DNA from: Arthrobotrys musiformis
Lineage: Eukaryota > Ascomycota > Orbiliomycetes > Orbiliales > Orbiliaceae
DNA: 64,000 bases
Direction of reading: 5' to 3'
Assembly: GCA_036971715.1 (NCBI GenBank)
Contig: JAVHJL010000011.1
Coordinates: 1,302,001-1,366,000, forward strand
The position numbers were made by a program, and so were the translations under genes. The notes under the pieces are model-generated. The model was not told where the DNA came from, did no database searches, and was given only the letters and a program-made list of their open reading frames with translations. How positions within the stretch are numbered: position 1 is the stretch's first letter; each line of letters begins with the position of its first letter. Below are positions 22,626 through 36,643 of the stretch, in pieces.

Positions 22626-25600
22626 TTTGACAGTTCTTGTTTTATAAGTTATAGAAGAAAGATATCGATAGCGGGGTGCTTTTATCGATAGGCCTGCTGT
22701 AATCATGGAAGGGGACTGATACAATGTTTGTGTTGAAATTGTTGCAGGAACTTGGGGGGTACGGTATTACAATCGGCCGGGGAGGGGCGCGCGCGTGGGA
22801 AAAATGTTAAAATGGGGTTTTGTACGAGGGTGTGGTAAATGCAAGATGCAGGAGAGTTTTTTTTCTTCCTGATCATGAGGAAAAGCTAGCAATGAGGAGG
22901 GGGGGGGAGATTGAAAAATCGGTACCTGCGTTAGTTCCCGGGGGCTTTCCCCTGAGAGTTTTTGACGTTCGAAGGGTTAATTTTGCCGGTTACAGGTTCG
23001 TTTCCTGGAGGTTTAACGGTTTAACGTTTTGTTGATTTTTTGATTTGATCAAGAACGTGGGATGTCGGTTCCGAAGCGGATAAATATCTGGAAGAATGAA
23101 AGATTGAGGGTTTTAACTGGTGTTCATAGCTTTGAGTACAATGTCTGCGTCTATGGATGTGCATGCCAGACCAATGTGCATGTGCGGGGAGTATAGTTTA
23201 CTTTTGTGCTAGCTTGCCATGTATATTAGATTGTATAGTACCTCAGCACGCTAAGTTAAGTCTTGTAGATGTATTGATGTTGTAAGTGTACATGTGTTTG
23301 TACTGTACTACGTGTGCCCTGTACCTTACCTGGATTTGGTTTCGAGGTTAGACATTTAAAAGGAGGGGATAAACTTGACGGCGGATCAGGATTTTGCTTT
23401 TGGGGGGCCCAGTTGAAACTTTTTAGAAACATCAACGTGAAGGTAGAATACCGGTACCTATCGTCCCAAGTTTTTCATTCTAAAAGTCTGGCGTCTATTG
23501 GTACGGACGCACTTTGTATAGTATGTAGAGACATGGATTGAGTTTTATTTTTAGATATATTTTTTTTAATTCAGACGAATTTGAAGTTTATCTCAGATGT
23601 CTCGATACATAGAAATTCATGTATCTGGCACTTATTAATGGGTTTGTCAAAACGGTTTTGAGGATTGATCAATTGAGGAGAGGGGAGTCTGTGATTTCGA
23701 GATCACAGGGTCGAGATTAGATATCTCTCGTATAAACGGATGGAGGTGCATGCGTACATACGTGCAGCGACGCTGTGATAAGCTGCATGCATTGTTTGAT
23801 CCAGAAAACTTTTTTCTGGATGATCAAAAAAAAAGGGATGTCATCGTGGGGCGAGAAGAGTACAGGTTCTGAAACTGCGAAGCGAAACGGAAAGCCCGGA
23901 TAGTACCTGTACCTGCATGATAATCCACTAAAAATTTCCCACTACACTAGCTGTTGGTGGTGGTGCAGAAGTGAAGGACAGAATCTGCCCGCGAGATTCG
24001 GAAATTTCTTGCTTGGGGGGCTTGAGGATGCCCGGTGATGCTAGCATGCTTTGATATTTAATATCACTTCTGTGAGGAATTGCGTAAGCTACGTAAGCAA
24101 ATTTAAGGCGGTGATGTATTTCCGGGGACAATAAGGGCTAGTACGGAGGAGTTACCTGGGTGAGGTTAACTTGAGTTAACTTGTGGGTCGAAATAGTGGA
24201 GGTTGCTTAGTTGATGAGGTTGTATTCGATCGATCGAAGCTGTGTGAAGCATATAGCCCCGGTGGAATGTTGTATACTACCCTTCCCACGCCCCTTTCCC
24301 CGGCACGTTCGAGCCCCGATTCAATTGAGAGATATAAAATATCTATGCGATCGATATATAGGCCGATAGATATTCATTTGATCAGATAGATTGGAAACAA
24401 GCGACTCTACATGAAACTAGCGAAGCTTAAGTGATTATAATCGATGGGGAATGAATTGGCCAATTGGTACCATCTCGGCTCTCGGCATTGTAATATCAAG
24501 CCAAACCCAAGCCCATCGTCCCCATTCCTCGTCTTCACGCGTAGTTCTGGACCGTCTACAGACGGACCAACCCTGCTTACTATCGCATATTTGCCCCATA
24601 ACCCCCTGTTCAATGTTCAATTACCCTCCTTGGATCCCAGGAGTCTTTGTATTTCTGCTGCCTCGATCGCAGGATTTGTTAGACATATCGATATCAGCTG
24701 AACCTGGGCTTATTTCTGCGTTCATTCCCTGCATTGGTGTTTGTAATGGATTATTTTGGAGTAAGTGCAACTATCACGACTGACTTGGATCGATACTCGA
24801 TTGGATCTGGCTGACCCCACCGACCGGACCCCTTGCAGGGCCAAATCAAAATGTTTATACGTGCATACATGTACATATGTACCTATATATGGTCGATGTG
24901 GCCATAAATACATCATAGGTCGTATACTCTCCACACATCGTGCGCGCGCGCCCGTGCCCCCTGTGCTGGGAAGATGGTTGCTCTACATGCAATACGTGCT
25001 CGCACTTGGTATGTCAATACCTGCCCTGTCGCGGCAAATCGAATGGAACCGAGCTGAGAAGAATCGCGACAAGACCTCAAGTATGCAACGCAATGCCTTC
25101 TGCCTGCGAATTGAACCCAGCAAGAGCCACTGCAGTGCAGTGCAGTGAGCCTTACTTGCCCTGCTGCTGCTGCTGCTGCTGTTGCCCTGGCCTTGGCCTT
25201 GCTTTGCCTCTGCAACCAGCCTCGATATTTCTGCGTGCCGAAGCGAGGCCCCGAATGCCAGGAACCGTCGCTTTGCGCACTTTTTGGGATGGCGTCGTGA
25301 TGAAAAATTCGTGTTTTAGCTTCCCTGTCGCATGGCTGCATCCCAGCAATCCGTACCTGAAACCGTCTTAGCCATGATCTTTGCTAATGTCCTTGTGCAT
25401 GCCTGGCGTACTTGCTGTTACCCCCCGTTTAAACTCCTTCACTCTTTTTCTGGAAAAGTTCCTCCCCGTTTTTCTTCTTTTTTCTTCTTTTCCTTTTCTC
25501 CCCTTCTTGGTTGTTTTGGAACATCGATAACAGAGGAGCAATATGGTCTTTCCTTTCTATCCTTTTCCTTTCACGCGCTTGTAGAAAAGAGAAGAGAGAG

Positions 25601-27689
25601 AAAGTCCCGTGAAGTTAGAGTCCAGCGCCGTTGATTGAGAAGGACAAAAAAGCCCACATACCGACGGCTTCTTCCTTTTCTTTCCTTTTTCTTCCTCTTT
25701 TTATAATATAATCCCTCTTCAGTGCTCACTTGGATACCATATATCTTTTTTACTTTTTCTTCTCACGCCTCAACATCTTTTTCCCCCATCGGTACCATCG
25801 TCATAGTCGCCATCATACTCCACTGGCAAACAGCTATTTTTGGCGCAGGAAAGACAGGAAAGCGTACCTTCGACCTATTAAACGGTGGGAGCGACAGGAA
25901 AGAAAAAGGGAGACGGCCGCCGCTTAACTGGATTGGATGCTCTCGACCGACCACTAGTTTACCTCAGACTTAGGTACCTTCGTTACTTGCTCAACTAAGG
26001 ACCTAAACTAACCAACTACCCGGTAAGTCGAACTATTCGCTTTCCTGATTCTCCAGCGGGAAGACTCGCAAGCAGGAGGATAAGAAGCAGGCGCAGGCGC
26101 AGAAGCAGAAGAAGTAGTAGTCAGCTCCCCTGAGTTTTATATTATAAGTATATATTACTTGCGTTTGTGAAGTAGCGGTACCTTCAGACGAACCTGCAGG
26201 CTCTCGACCTGTGCCTGAACTGTACCTGGGGCGTACCTGTACCTGGATTTGTACCTATACTTTGGCTTGCCGGTGGTGAAGTTACTGTATTCAGTGCTCG
26301 CTAGTTAGTCTCCGCTACAACTTCAATTTCAACCTCCGTCTGGTCTGGTTTTACGACACCTCTCCTTCTTCTCTTCCTTCTCCTTCTACTTCTTCTTGTC
26401 CTTCTTCCTTTTCAATATCTCCGTCTGTCTCTCTACATCTTCCTCCTCCTCATCGCCCCCTCCCTTCTCCCCCTTCTCCCCCTTCCTCCTTCTGTTGGAC
26501 CGACGGTATAGTTGATTGATTGAATATCATCAACTAGTGTCCTTCTCCATTGATCACAAAAGCGTTCTGGGTGTTATTCCTTTCCGTTTCACGGTTCTGA
26601 AACCCTGACTCGAGGCGGGATTGGGATTTGACACGATCACGCATACCCACTCGGTTTCCCCCTCGACTTTCGGCTAGGCGCCATTCGTAGTCAATAAGGA
26701 TATACGACAGGCCCGTCTGCTACTCTCGAGTCTATAGATCCAAGTAGCTATAGGGTTGATAGGAGCAGCATATCCTTTGGAGGTTCCATTAGCCACGGGC
26801 TTTTACAAGGTTCGCATTGAGCTGCCCTCTTCTGTATCCATATTGCAATTCTCTCCTTTCTGCCCGCACCCGCTCCCCTGCCCCCGGGAAGCCCCCTCCC
26901 CCTATCTATCTATATCCATCGACGATGACCCTCGCAAGGCCACTAGGTTCAGATGACAGATTGATTGAGTGGCAGACCAACTGACATATTCTCCCACTTT
27001 TGCGCTTCTAGCTTTCTTTCTTTTCCTTCTTTTCCTATCTTTTCATTTTATTTTATTTTATTATTTTATTTTCTTCGAGGTTCTAATTCCCACCGGCGCA
27101 TCAAGCTCTCTCTCTCTCACTCGCCTTGGAACACCAACACCACACCAAACACCACACCAAACACACACACGCACTCGGAGAAAGAGGGAGAACATCGCTA
27201 TTATTCTTATTGTTTGCCCTTTTCCGAATCCTCCTTCCTATTCTCCTTCTTGTTCTTCCCGACAGGGCTTCTCCTGGTCATCCAGCCCGGGCGCCATTTG
27301 ATTTGTTTTTTGGGGCAAAGTTACGCTGCTTTACGTTGGTTTTTAGCTTGGTCGTTGCTATTGTTTACGCTGTTTTTGCTGCGAAGACCAGCCGTTAAAC
27401 CGCCTCTCCGTCGCCATTTTATACATCATCATATCATCAACTCTCCATGCCAGGCTTCACCTCCACGACCTAACCAGGCAGACGTCTACCGCGAACGAAA
27501 CCCCCTCGACTTGGCTAAACACTACTCTCGTCACTCTGGCCACTCCCCCTTCGAATTCATGCTTCTGTAAAGACGACTGCGATTCCCAACTCTCATTCTT
27601 AGACACGACCAGCCCCTTACACCACCAAGGGTGTTCGCTCTGACTTCTCCTGTCCTGATCTTTCACATCCTACAACCACTACCACCACG
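22626..27689. other. Five-kilobase region without a supported gene; leader of the kelch gene
   Basis: No frame in this stretch has recognisable homology or protein-like composition. 22.7-25.4 kb is mixed sequence, with a CTG/CAG run at about 25161-25180. From about 25.43 to 27.6 kb the plus strand is strongly CT-rich, with repeated GTACCT words near 25.97-26.28 kb and consensus-like donors (for example CCGGTAAGT at ~26021). This looks like a long, possibly spliced 5' leader and promoter of the kelch gene. Frames such as 26965-27570 arise from the CT bias. Confidence 0.45.
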
Positions 27690-30600
27690 ATGGCTTTCCT
27701 ATTCAAAAAGAACAAGCATCACCAGCAACAGGGTGCTGGGCATTCGTCCCAGAATCCTCACCAATCTAATCAAGATGGGCGAGGGGCAACCCCTCCTTCT
27801 GGTCCTTCTTCCTCGTCTTCTGCCAATGGCACATTCGAGCAGCGATCTGCTGAAGTCAGGAACTCGCCGCCGACGCAAACCCCAATGTATATGGACAGGG
27901 GCGACCCGAGGCAGAACCAGCAACCTGTGAGTTTGATACTCCTACGAACGGAAGCACATAGCTATTATTTTAACTTGATAGATGCTAATCTTGCCTTTTC
28001 TCTCTCCTCTTTTCATAGCCACATGGACAGCAGATACCCAGGCAGATCCAAGGACCAAATGCACAACCACAGCAACCACGCCCGATGATGGCCTCCAACA
28101 TCAACCCAGATTTGTACCCGTGGTCGCGGAAACCGATGTCGATATCGTCATCCGCTGGATCACCCTTCCCAAGATACGGCCATTCAGCAAACTCGAATGC
28201 CGGAAAGGAAGGAGAGGTCTATATTCTGGGTGGACTTCTTAGGTCGGAGTCCGTTCGAGGAGATCTCTGGTTGTTGGAAGGCGGTGGCCCGAATCTTGCC
28301 GTGTACCCTGTCAATACTACTGCGGAGGGACCCGGTCCGAGAGTCGGGCATGCTAGCTTGCTTGTTGGAAATGCATTCATTGGTATGCAAGCTTCAAGAT
28401 TCCCTTTTTTTTTCTTTTTGAAGGGGACTCGAAATGCTAATTTGATATAGTTTTTGGCGGCGATACAAAAATGAGCGAACATGATAAACTAGACGATACG
28501 CTTTACCTTTTGAACACATGTAAGCTACCCCCCTTTTTTGTTACTGGGGCCTGGGTTGGAGACGCTAACACAGTTCTAGCATCACGACAATGGTCACGTG
28601 CACAGCCAAATGGCGATAGGCCTTCTGGGCGATACGGTCATACCCTGAATATCCTAGGATCGAAACTATATGTTTTCGGTGGCCAAGCTGAGGGCACGTT
28701 TTTTAACGACCTGATGGCGTTTGATCTGAATACATTACAAAGCAATACATCCCGATGGGAGATGTATGTCTCTAACTCCGATGGCAGCCCTGATATTCCA
28801 GCTAAGAGGACGAATCACACGGTTGTCTCGTTTGGCGACAAGCTCTATTTGTAAGTTCGCCGGTTACGTTTGCTAAAGCTTTATATACTGATGTCCGTAT
28901 CTAGATTTGGAGGTACAAATGGCTTAATATGGTTTAACGACGTTTGGGCGTATGACCCTCGAACCAACTCGTGGTCGCAGTTGGATTGTATAGGATACAT
29001 CCCGTCCCCGAGAGAAGGTCATTCTGCAGCTTTAGTGGGGGATACTATGTACGTCTTTGGTGGCCGTAGTAACGACGGGACCGACCTCGGAGACCTCGCA
29101 GCATTCAGAATACCTTCGCGACGTTGGTACACTTTCCAGAATATGGGACCGAGCCCGTCGCCCAGGTCAGGCCATTCCATGACAACCTACGGATCGAAGG
29201 TTGTTGTGCTTGGGGGAGAACCATCTGTCCAGACCAACAATCCTGAGGAGTTAACTTTTGTGTATACCCTCGATACCGCCAAGATTCGATATCCAAACGA
29301 CCAGCAGCTACAAGATCGAGATCGAGCTACAGGTCCGGTCACTGGCGGCGCCGTTCGCCGTCCTAGCGGGGCGGAACGTCCGTCGAATATTGGAGGACCT
29401 GGAGGACCACCGACTCTCAGAAAAGTTAGTTCTGCTGGACCGGGAAGAGAATCCTTGATGATGGGCCCAGGAGCACAGCCTGTTAATGGAGTTGCTATCG
29501 GGTCTGGCCCCGGCGCCGGGCCTGGACCTGGACCTGGACCTGGACCTGGTCCAGCAGGTCCAGCAGGTCCAGGAGGTCCAGGTTCCCGATTACCGAGAGC
29601 TTCGATAGCACAGGCCCCTGGAGGACCGCCACCTCAGCAACAGGCCCCGAACCCCCGTGGCCCTGTTGGACCACCTCAGATGAATGGAAGATCGAAGACG
29701 CCTACTAGAGCGGAACAACGTCCTTCTGTTGATACTGGGCGCGGTCAACCTGCCCCGATCAAGGAAGGCAGCAGTTCACCGCCGACAACCAATGATCGTC
29801 AAATGGGTATGGCTCCAAATGGTAATCGAGGTCCTGCAGGGCCCCAGCAACCGCAAACGCAACAAGTCGCCGCAGTCGCCGCCAGCGCGAGACCGATTAG
29901 TCCACCGGAACGCTCAAGGTCCCGACAGAATCAGACCTCCATCGACAGCATCGCGGCTCCCCTCCAACAAACCCTTCAGAACCAGAAGACGCTCCCGAAC
30001 GGCCAGATTCCGAATGGGCCCCAGTCTCCTATTCGACAAGAAAGCATTGATAGCCGTACCTCTCTAGACCCTCCCGCGGAAACTGTTGCTTACAAGGAAG
30101 TTGAAGACCTCCGACGAACGAATGCCTGGCTTGCATCTGAGCTTACACTCGCTCGTAAGCAAGGGTACTCGGTTCTGAACTCCCGGTCCTCGGGTTCTTT
30201 CGAGGATAGAGCCGCTGAGGATGTTCAAGAGAGTGACAGACCGCTCCTCGAAGCGCTCGTTACGATGAGAGCAGAGCTTCAGAAGGTCCAAGGGTCCGTC
30301 AACGAACAGGCCGGACTCGCCGCTAAACGTATAGCTGAAGTTGAGCAGCAGCGAGATGATGCTGTTTCGGAAGCCGTCTACATGAAGGCGAAGCTGGCGG
30401 CACTTGGGGGAGCAACCGGAAACATGTCGCCAGTCGATGTGAGCAATATGGAAGCAGATCGCGCATCTGGAATGGAGAGGAAACTTGCAGCATCGCTAGC
30501 TCTACAAACCGAACTACAAGCTAGGGTCAAAGCATTGACCTCGGAGATCGAAGCTGAGAGGAAAGCCCGTCAGCTTGCCGATGACCTCGCTGCCGCGGCC

Positions 30601-32526
30601 CAAGGCCGAGTTTCGGAGCTGGATGATTTCAGGAACCGAACTTCGGAGCTTGAGAGCTTGAGATCCCAGTTAATCGGTGTCGAGAAGAGCCTCCGCGACG
30701 AAGAGTACGCAAGATCGCAAGCTGATACTCAAGTCAAGATGTTAGTCGTGGACAAGGAAGAGCTTGCCGCACAAGTCGAGCAATTCCAAGAATCTCAAAC
30801 CGATTACGCGAGCACGATGGAGTCGCTCAGATCAGCTTTGTTCGCTACCCAGCAGAAAACCGATTTCCTCGAGCAGCAGTTGGAGGATGAGAGGACGCTC
30901 CGGGAGATGCAGGACCGCAAGCTCGCCCGCCTCAAGAGCGAGTACGAAGAACGATGCGCTGATCTCGAGGCTGCCAACCGACGGCTGAGGGATGTAGAAG
31001 AGATATCCGACAAGCACGCTAAAGAGGCCAAGAGCGCACGAGAGGCTATGATGGCGGGATTGGAAAAGGCTGCAGGACGGGGTGTTTCGAATATTTCCGG
31101 CAACGCAGCTGAGGAACGAGTAGCCATTCTTCAAGACCAGGTTCAGGCATCGAAAGACATGTTGGCTAAGCACAAGGAGCAAGCCGATGAGGCCGGTGAG
31201 AGGCTAGCGCAGGCGATGCAACGGGTTGCCGGTTTGGAATTGATGCAAGCGCAGGGTAGCAAGGAGGCTATCAATCTTCAACGGCGGATGGCTGATCTAC
31301 TCGATGAGGGTCGACGAATGAAGCAGGAGAACGCTGAGCTCACTACCAGATTGGCTGAGCGACAGTTGGATGTGGACACCGTCAACTCGAAGCACAACGC
31401 CCTCCGCGATCTTCTCATCGAGAGGGGCGTTAATCCGGACGTCAAGAGGGAGGTTCGATCTCGAAATGGATTGGGATCGCCTGGTTCTGGATCGGCTACA
31501 CCTGACCAGATGCATCGCCTCCGTGAACTTGAGTCCCAGCTAGAAGCCAGCATCAAAGCCCACAACGAAACCAAGAACCTTGCCGATCTGCAAGCCCAAG
31601 AAGCCGAGAAGGTCTTCAGCTCGAAGCTTGAGGAACTGGAGAGCAACTACCAGTCCGTCGTTAAGTATGTTAAGGGGACTGAGAAGATGCTCAACCGTAT
31701 GAAGGATGAGCTGGTTAAGACCAAGGCCCAAAACTCCAAATTGACATCGGAATTGGAAGAAGCCAGATCCTCGCCTCGATCTGAAGGGGTTTCGTTGAAC
31801 GAGTCCGGTTGGGAAGCTGAGCGTGAAAACTTTGTGACGGAAATTAAATCTTTGCAAGCCAAGCTCTCAGAGCACTTATCGACGGCAGAGAGGAGGATGC
31901 TTGAGGTCCAGAGGGAACTTAATGGGCTCCGCATCGAGAGGGACACGGCCAAGCAACAAGCCACGACGACTAAGCTTCAGTGGATGGAGGTTTCGAGCCA
32001 GGTCCGGACGCTCGAGGGTGAAAACCGCGTGCTCGAAGAGAGGGCCTTGGATGCGGAGAAGAAGGTATCCACACTTCTCGATAGGCTCGAGACGTCCGTT
32101 GATGCCTACAGAGAGTCGGTTCGGTTCGAGCGCCGCATTGATAATCATGGCGCCGAGTACTCGGAGCGAAACTCCTTGTACGATGGGGGCGACCTTCACA
32201 CTTCTGTTGCCCTCGATAGCTTGGCCTCCGAACTAGACGAGCTCAAAGCTTCCTGGCATGCTCGCAGCAGCGCATATCGACTTTCTTCCGCCCTGGACTT
32301 CGGTGAAAAGACCCCGACATCCACAGTTGGAGGAGAGCTCAGCGCCTCGCTTGCGGAGTGGCGCAAGCGGTTGAACGAAGAGGAAGAGGAAGCCCGAAAG
32401 CGAAGTAGCAGCAGAACCTCCAATCTGACCGTTGAGCAGGCGCCGTCCAGCATTCCCGATACAGCTCCTAAAATTAATGGCGGTGGGGCTCCCCAGATCG
32501 CCCTGAACTCGAACGGCATGTTTTAA
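27690..32526 (+). CDS. Kelch-repeat cell-end polarity protein, Tea1/KelA type
   Basis: Five exons (27690-27926, 28019-28382, 28451-28519, 28580-28850, 28905-32526) give 1,520 residues with all phases consistent. After a disordered N-terminus come kelch repeats (about residues 115-440) with repeated blades such as PRYGHSAN, GRYGHTLNILGSKLYVFGG, RTNHTVVSFGDKLYLFGG and GHSAALVGDTMYVFGG. Then a Pro/Gly/Gln-rich linker with a PG repeat near residues 510-540, and a long coiled coil (about 710-1385) rich in Glu, Leu, Lys and Arg. This matches Tea1 of fission yeast, KelA of Aspergillus and Kel1 of budding yeast. They ride microtubule plus ends or actin cues to mark growing tips and recruit formins. 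Length and domain order are normal for filamentous fungi. Confidence 0.92.
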
Positions 32527-33140
32527 ACGATCACGATTACACCAAAACTGTCTTTGATAATTATACTTCACAGCCATATTTTTCTTTCTCTGTTTTTATA
32601 TTTTTCTGCTACTATTTTTTTCTTTTCTTTTCTTTCTTACTACCACTACCTCTTCACGACTTTTTTTCTCGTTTTTCACCCGGTCGTCTTTTTTTTTGCA
32701 TAATCACAAAGGATCGTTTGTGTACAACCATGTAATGACAATTATTTTTGTTTTACTTAGCTGCCACTAAACAGACGCACATTATTACAGAGTATTTATA
32801 TCTCCATTATCTCTTTTCCTTATTGTATAATGTGTGGAACCCGGGTTTTCACTTTTCACCTTTTTCCTTTACCTTTTTTCCCCTTACACAGTTTTTTAGT
32901 TACTATTCCCTTCGATGCTGTTTTTATACTGAACCTTTTTCTTCCCTTTTTCCTTTCTTCCCTTAATGACACTCTGATAGCTTTCTCTTTTGATTGTTTC
33001 GTAGTTTAAAAAACACTTTTTTTCGTTTTCTTTTTTTAGGGCAGACTTCCAAAAATTTATACCACTTTTGATGCTTTGAAATATAAAAGCTCTAGTATTC
33101 ACATTATATTACATACCTCCCCTAGTAACCGTCGTGCGGG
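32527..33140. other. Convergent intergenic region
   Basis: T-rich spacer between the kelch gene and the SET gene, which converge. Fits two 3' untranslated regions; no gene. Confidence 0.4.
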
Positions 33141-34683
33141 TTAACTCTGATTCTCTCTATAAGCGGTGATAATGGCCATATACTGCCCCCACCGCTCGAT
33201 CGCAGATTCGATACTAGCTTTATGATCTGTGAATTCTTCGTCGAGGAGGAGGGTGTTCAGCGCGGCGGTTTTGGAGGTTGCGTCGGATTCGATTGTTTTT
33301 ATGAGGGTGGAGAGGGTGTTTGAGACTTCGGATTCGGAGGAGGGGTTGAGTGCTGCATACTCGTCTTCTGATAATTTTCCGTCGAGGAGGGAGAGGAAGT
33401 TTTTGTATAGTTTTGAGGATTTGGGGGTTTCCGGGGGGATGACGGAGATGCGCAGGGCGGTTAGGGTTTTGTAGCAGATTTCTTTTTCATCGAGGATGTA
33501 TTCGCTTTTGAGAGGTTAGAGGGGGTGGGTTTGGAGGGGAGGGGGGGCGTACCCGGTGAATGAGGCTTCTTTTAGGATTTTTTGGTGGAGGGGGGAGAGG
33601 AGGGGGGTTAGATAGGGGGTTAGGATTATATTGTCGTTGTGGTTTTGGGGGAGGGTGAAGCCGTCTATATTTCATTAGTATTTTTATATATAGATAAGGG
33701 AGGGGGGGACGGACATTCGACGAGGAGGTGGTCGTTGTTGTAGTCGCCGTATGTTACGAAGATTTCCTCGCCGGGGGCTGATAATATATTAGTTTGGGGG
33801 GTTGAAGAGGGGGTAGGGGGCGTACTGTAGGATTTTTGGGTGGTTACTCGGAGGCCGTCTGGTGAGAAGGTGACGGTGCACTGGAGACTTTAGCATATGA
33901 ATATATCTAGATATTATATATATATGAGAAGAGAGGAGGGGGGCATACACTCTCCGCACCGCGCGCATCATGATTAAAGTAATCGATAAACGGACACATG
34001 GTCATACAATCCTCCGCAGGGATTTTGTACCATTTCTTGGGACGGTAGTATATAGTCCTCGTATTCACGGCCGCCCAGGCGCATTCGTATTCCTCGCGGG
34101 TGAAGTCGACGTGATCGTGCCATTTCAACGCGTGTGCGTAGTCCGAGGAGAGTTTTTGACGCTGGGTTTGGACGAATGATTGGATCCATGGTGGGGAGTT
34201 TTGGAGGATTTTGTCGGGCCAGAAGAGGGGGAGGGAGGATTTGAAGGATTCTGCGGGGGGAAGGATGGAGATGAATGCGTCTGAGGAGGGGAGTTTTGAG
34301 GCGATGTAGGCGGCGAGGGAGCTGTGGATCTTTGTGGGGTGGTCCAGGGGGGAGGAGTTTGGGAAGGGGATGTCGTGGAGGTTGATGAGGAGGGGGGTGG
34401 GGATGAAGGTTATCTCCTCGTTTTTCTATCATTTTTATATACACATTAGCCTTTGCTGAAGTAGTATAATTTTATAATGGGAAGGGGGACTGACCCCAAT
34501 CCGCTCGGAGGCCACGATGCCAATCCCGTGCGGCAGCTTCGCGATCTTGACCTTCGACAGCCGGGCGTTATTCGCGAGTACGTGCTCCAGCAGTCGTCGG
34601 TGGACTTCGGGGACGTCGTCGGCGAGGTACTCCTGGTGGCGCTCCTGCTCTTGCGGCGACGGGGCGCGCCGGCGCTTTGGCAT
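33141..34683 (-). CDS. SET-domain protein-lysine methyltransferase, SETD3/RKM-like
   Basis: Six exons on the minus strand (34683-34495, 34425-33949, 33880-33826, 33777-33715, 33664-33553, 33504-33141) give 419 residues in consistent phase. The start LPHGIGIVASERI is the first SET strand (GxGxxA type). A helical insert follows, then AWAAVNTRTIY, CPFIDYFNHDARG (the NH cofactor-binding motif), TVTFSPDGLRVTT, and GEEIFVTYGDYNNDHLLVEYGF with the catalytic-region Tyr. The C-terminal domain is helical. This is the Rubisco-LSMT-like class, which methylates lysines (or a histidine, in SETD3) of non-histone targets such as ribosomal proteins and actin. The particular substrate is unknown. The exon 4 donor GTCCGT is weak but the joined sequence fits the family. 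Confidence 0.85.
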
Positions 34684-35185
34684 CCTTTTCACTGATTCCC
34701 GGTTGGGATTACAATTGTCTCGATCTTTTATAGCATCGTGATCTTTTGTCTTGGTTTTCGCGGATGGGGAGGGAAGGGGGGTCCCTGTAATGTGTCAATG
34801 GATGTATGTACGTATCAGCCTGCCCGTTTCGGCCGATCTTCGAACCCCGCGTTCAGTGCGGGCCGGGTGGGACTTACGTAGCTTGAAATGGTAAGTAGGA
34901 GGGGGAAATAACCCGGGGGAACTAGCTTCGATGCGGGTCGTGCGTTAGCTTTATCGATTATGCAGTGGAAGGGAAGACGCACGAGCTTTTTTTGGGATTT
35001 TTAAACCTCGGAATGGGTGAATTTGCAGTTTCCGTTTTATATAATACAAAATACTGGGTATATAAGTACCTATATAAGAAGAGATCGCGGGGTTGCAATT
35101 GGAATGGTTTGAATGCAACTGTTTGCCGACTTCACATTTGTTGATATTAAATTATCCCCGCAATAGCTGAGAGGAGAAAAGAAAT
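34684..35185. promoter_or_regulatory. Divergent promoter region, SET gene and SDR gene
   Basis: About 500 bp between divergent start codons. It should hold both promoters. No specific site identified. Confidence 0.4.
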
Positions 35186-36468
35186 ATGGACTCGGAATAC
35201 GCCCGCCCGCCGCTGAACCCGGACGTCTACCAGACGGCTGAGGTGGATATCAAGGCCGCGTGGGACGAGGCGTCGGTGAAGAATAAGACGTTTCTTGTCA
35301 CGGGCGGGGCGAGCGGCATTGGCGCCGGCGTGGTGAAGCGCCTGGCCGAGCTTGGGTACCTCCCACTCCTCCCTTTTTATTTATAAATCTACAGGTTTAC
35401 TAATTGTGGCTATAGGGGAACTGTGATTGTGGGCGACCTGCAGGACGCGCAGAAGTTTGTGGAGGAGGTGCGGGGGAGCAGTGGGAATCCAAAGTATTTT
35501 CTTTAACTATCTACATCTACATTTCTTTAAACATATATATCTATATGGAAGAGGAGGTAAGAGGGGCTAACGAGGGAATAGTGTCTACTCGGTGCAGTGC
35601 GATGTGACGGACTACAAGTCCCAATGCAATATGTTCCGCAGGGCGCTCGAGCTCTCCCCGAACAAGGCCATCGACTCGGTCGTGCGTCCCCATTCCTCCA
35701 TTATATATAACAGTATTGAGTATTGATGGAAAGTAGTTTGCGAACGCGGGGGTCAGCGAGATAGGCAAATCGTGGGTGCCGAGACCCTTCGGTCAGCTCC
35801 TCCCATACCCATCCTTCCATGCGATCCCAAGAACTAAACTGTCGCGCACAGTCCCCGGGCAACCCGAGGACCCGCCGGAGCCCAACCTGACGACGATGAA
35901 CGTCAACATCACGGGGGTGATCTATACTTCTTATCTGGCGCTGCAGTACTTCCGCGCCCACCCGAAGTTGGATAAGGATGCGTACCCGAATGCGTCGCAT
36001 GATAGGTCGCTGGTATTGATCGGATCGATCGCATCGTTGTTCGCGCTGACGCATGCGCCGTTTTATAATGCGTCCAAGCACGCGGTGCTGGGATTGTTTC
36101 GGTCGCTGCGGCAGACGGCGTTACCGGATCGGATTAGAATTAATCTTTTGTGTCCGTTCTGGATAGAGACGCCGATTATTCCTTTCGGAGCGAAGCTGTT
36201 GTTGTCCGGGACGGATTATGCGGAGATGGAGGATGTGGTTAGTATTGCTACGAGGTGCATGGGGGATTATAGCGTTGCGGGGCATATTTTCTTGGTGTTC
36301 CCGAGGAGCGTGGGCGGGGTGCAGGAGATTCTGAATGACGAGCCGAAGGAGCTGGATTGCTTCAATCGGAATGCGGTGAGGGCGCTGAACCGGGTGAGTG
36401 CGATGCAGGGGTGGGTGGAGTGGGGGCGGAACGTGGTGTATGCGGCGCTGGGGTGGTACCGCTCTTAA
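35186..36468 (+). CDS. Short-chain dehydrogenase/reductase
   Basis: Five exons (35186-35355, 35416-35493, 35582-35681, 35737-35791, 35852-36468) give 339 residues, all in phase. It shows the classical SDR set: cofactor motif VTGGASGIGAG at residues 38-48, GDLQD after the second strand, NAG at 119-121, a Ser in VLIGSIASLF, and the catalytic Tyr206-x-x-x-Lys210 in FYNASKHAV. The acidic residue after strand 2 suggests NAD over NADP. It resembles fungal 15-hydroxyprostaglandin-dehydrogenase-like SDRs; the substrate cannot be read from the sequence. There is no signal peptide. Confidence 0.9.
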
Positions 36469-36643
36469 TCTCCTCTTCCTCCTCCTTCTTCCTCTTTTCC
36501 TTCTTCCTCCTGTCGTATCAGTAGTTATTGTTGTAGTAGTTATGGTTGTAGTAGTTATTGTGGTTTAGTATCAGACTGGAGGTGTGGATGAATGGGTATA
36601 ATTGTATGTATGTGTGTTATGTACAGTAATAGTATTGAAAAGA

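Noticed and set aside
24913..25371. Long overlapping frames on both strands (about 142 codons each)
   Set aside because: Both owe their length to a CTG/CAG run and GC-rich sequence; no protein-like motif is present.
26965..27570. 201-codon plus-strand frame ahead of the kelch gene
   Set aside because: Composition is Ser/Phe/Leu/Pro from the CT-rich leader; overlapping frames in other phases look alike. Not convincing as a gene.
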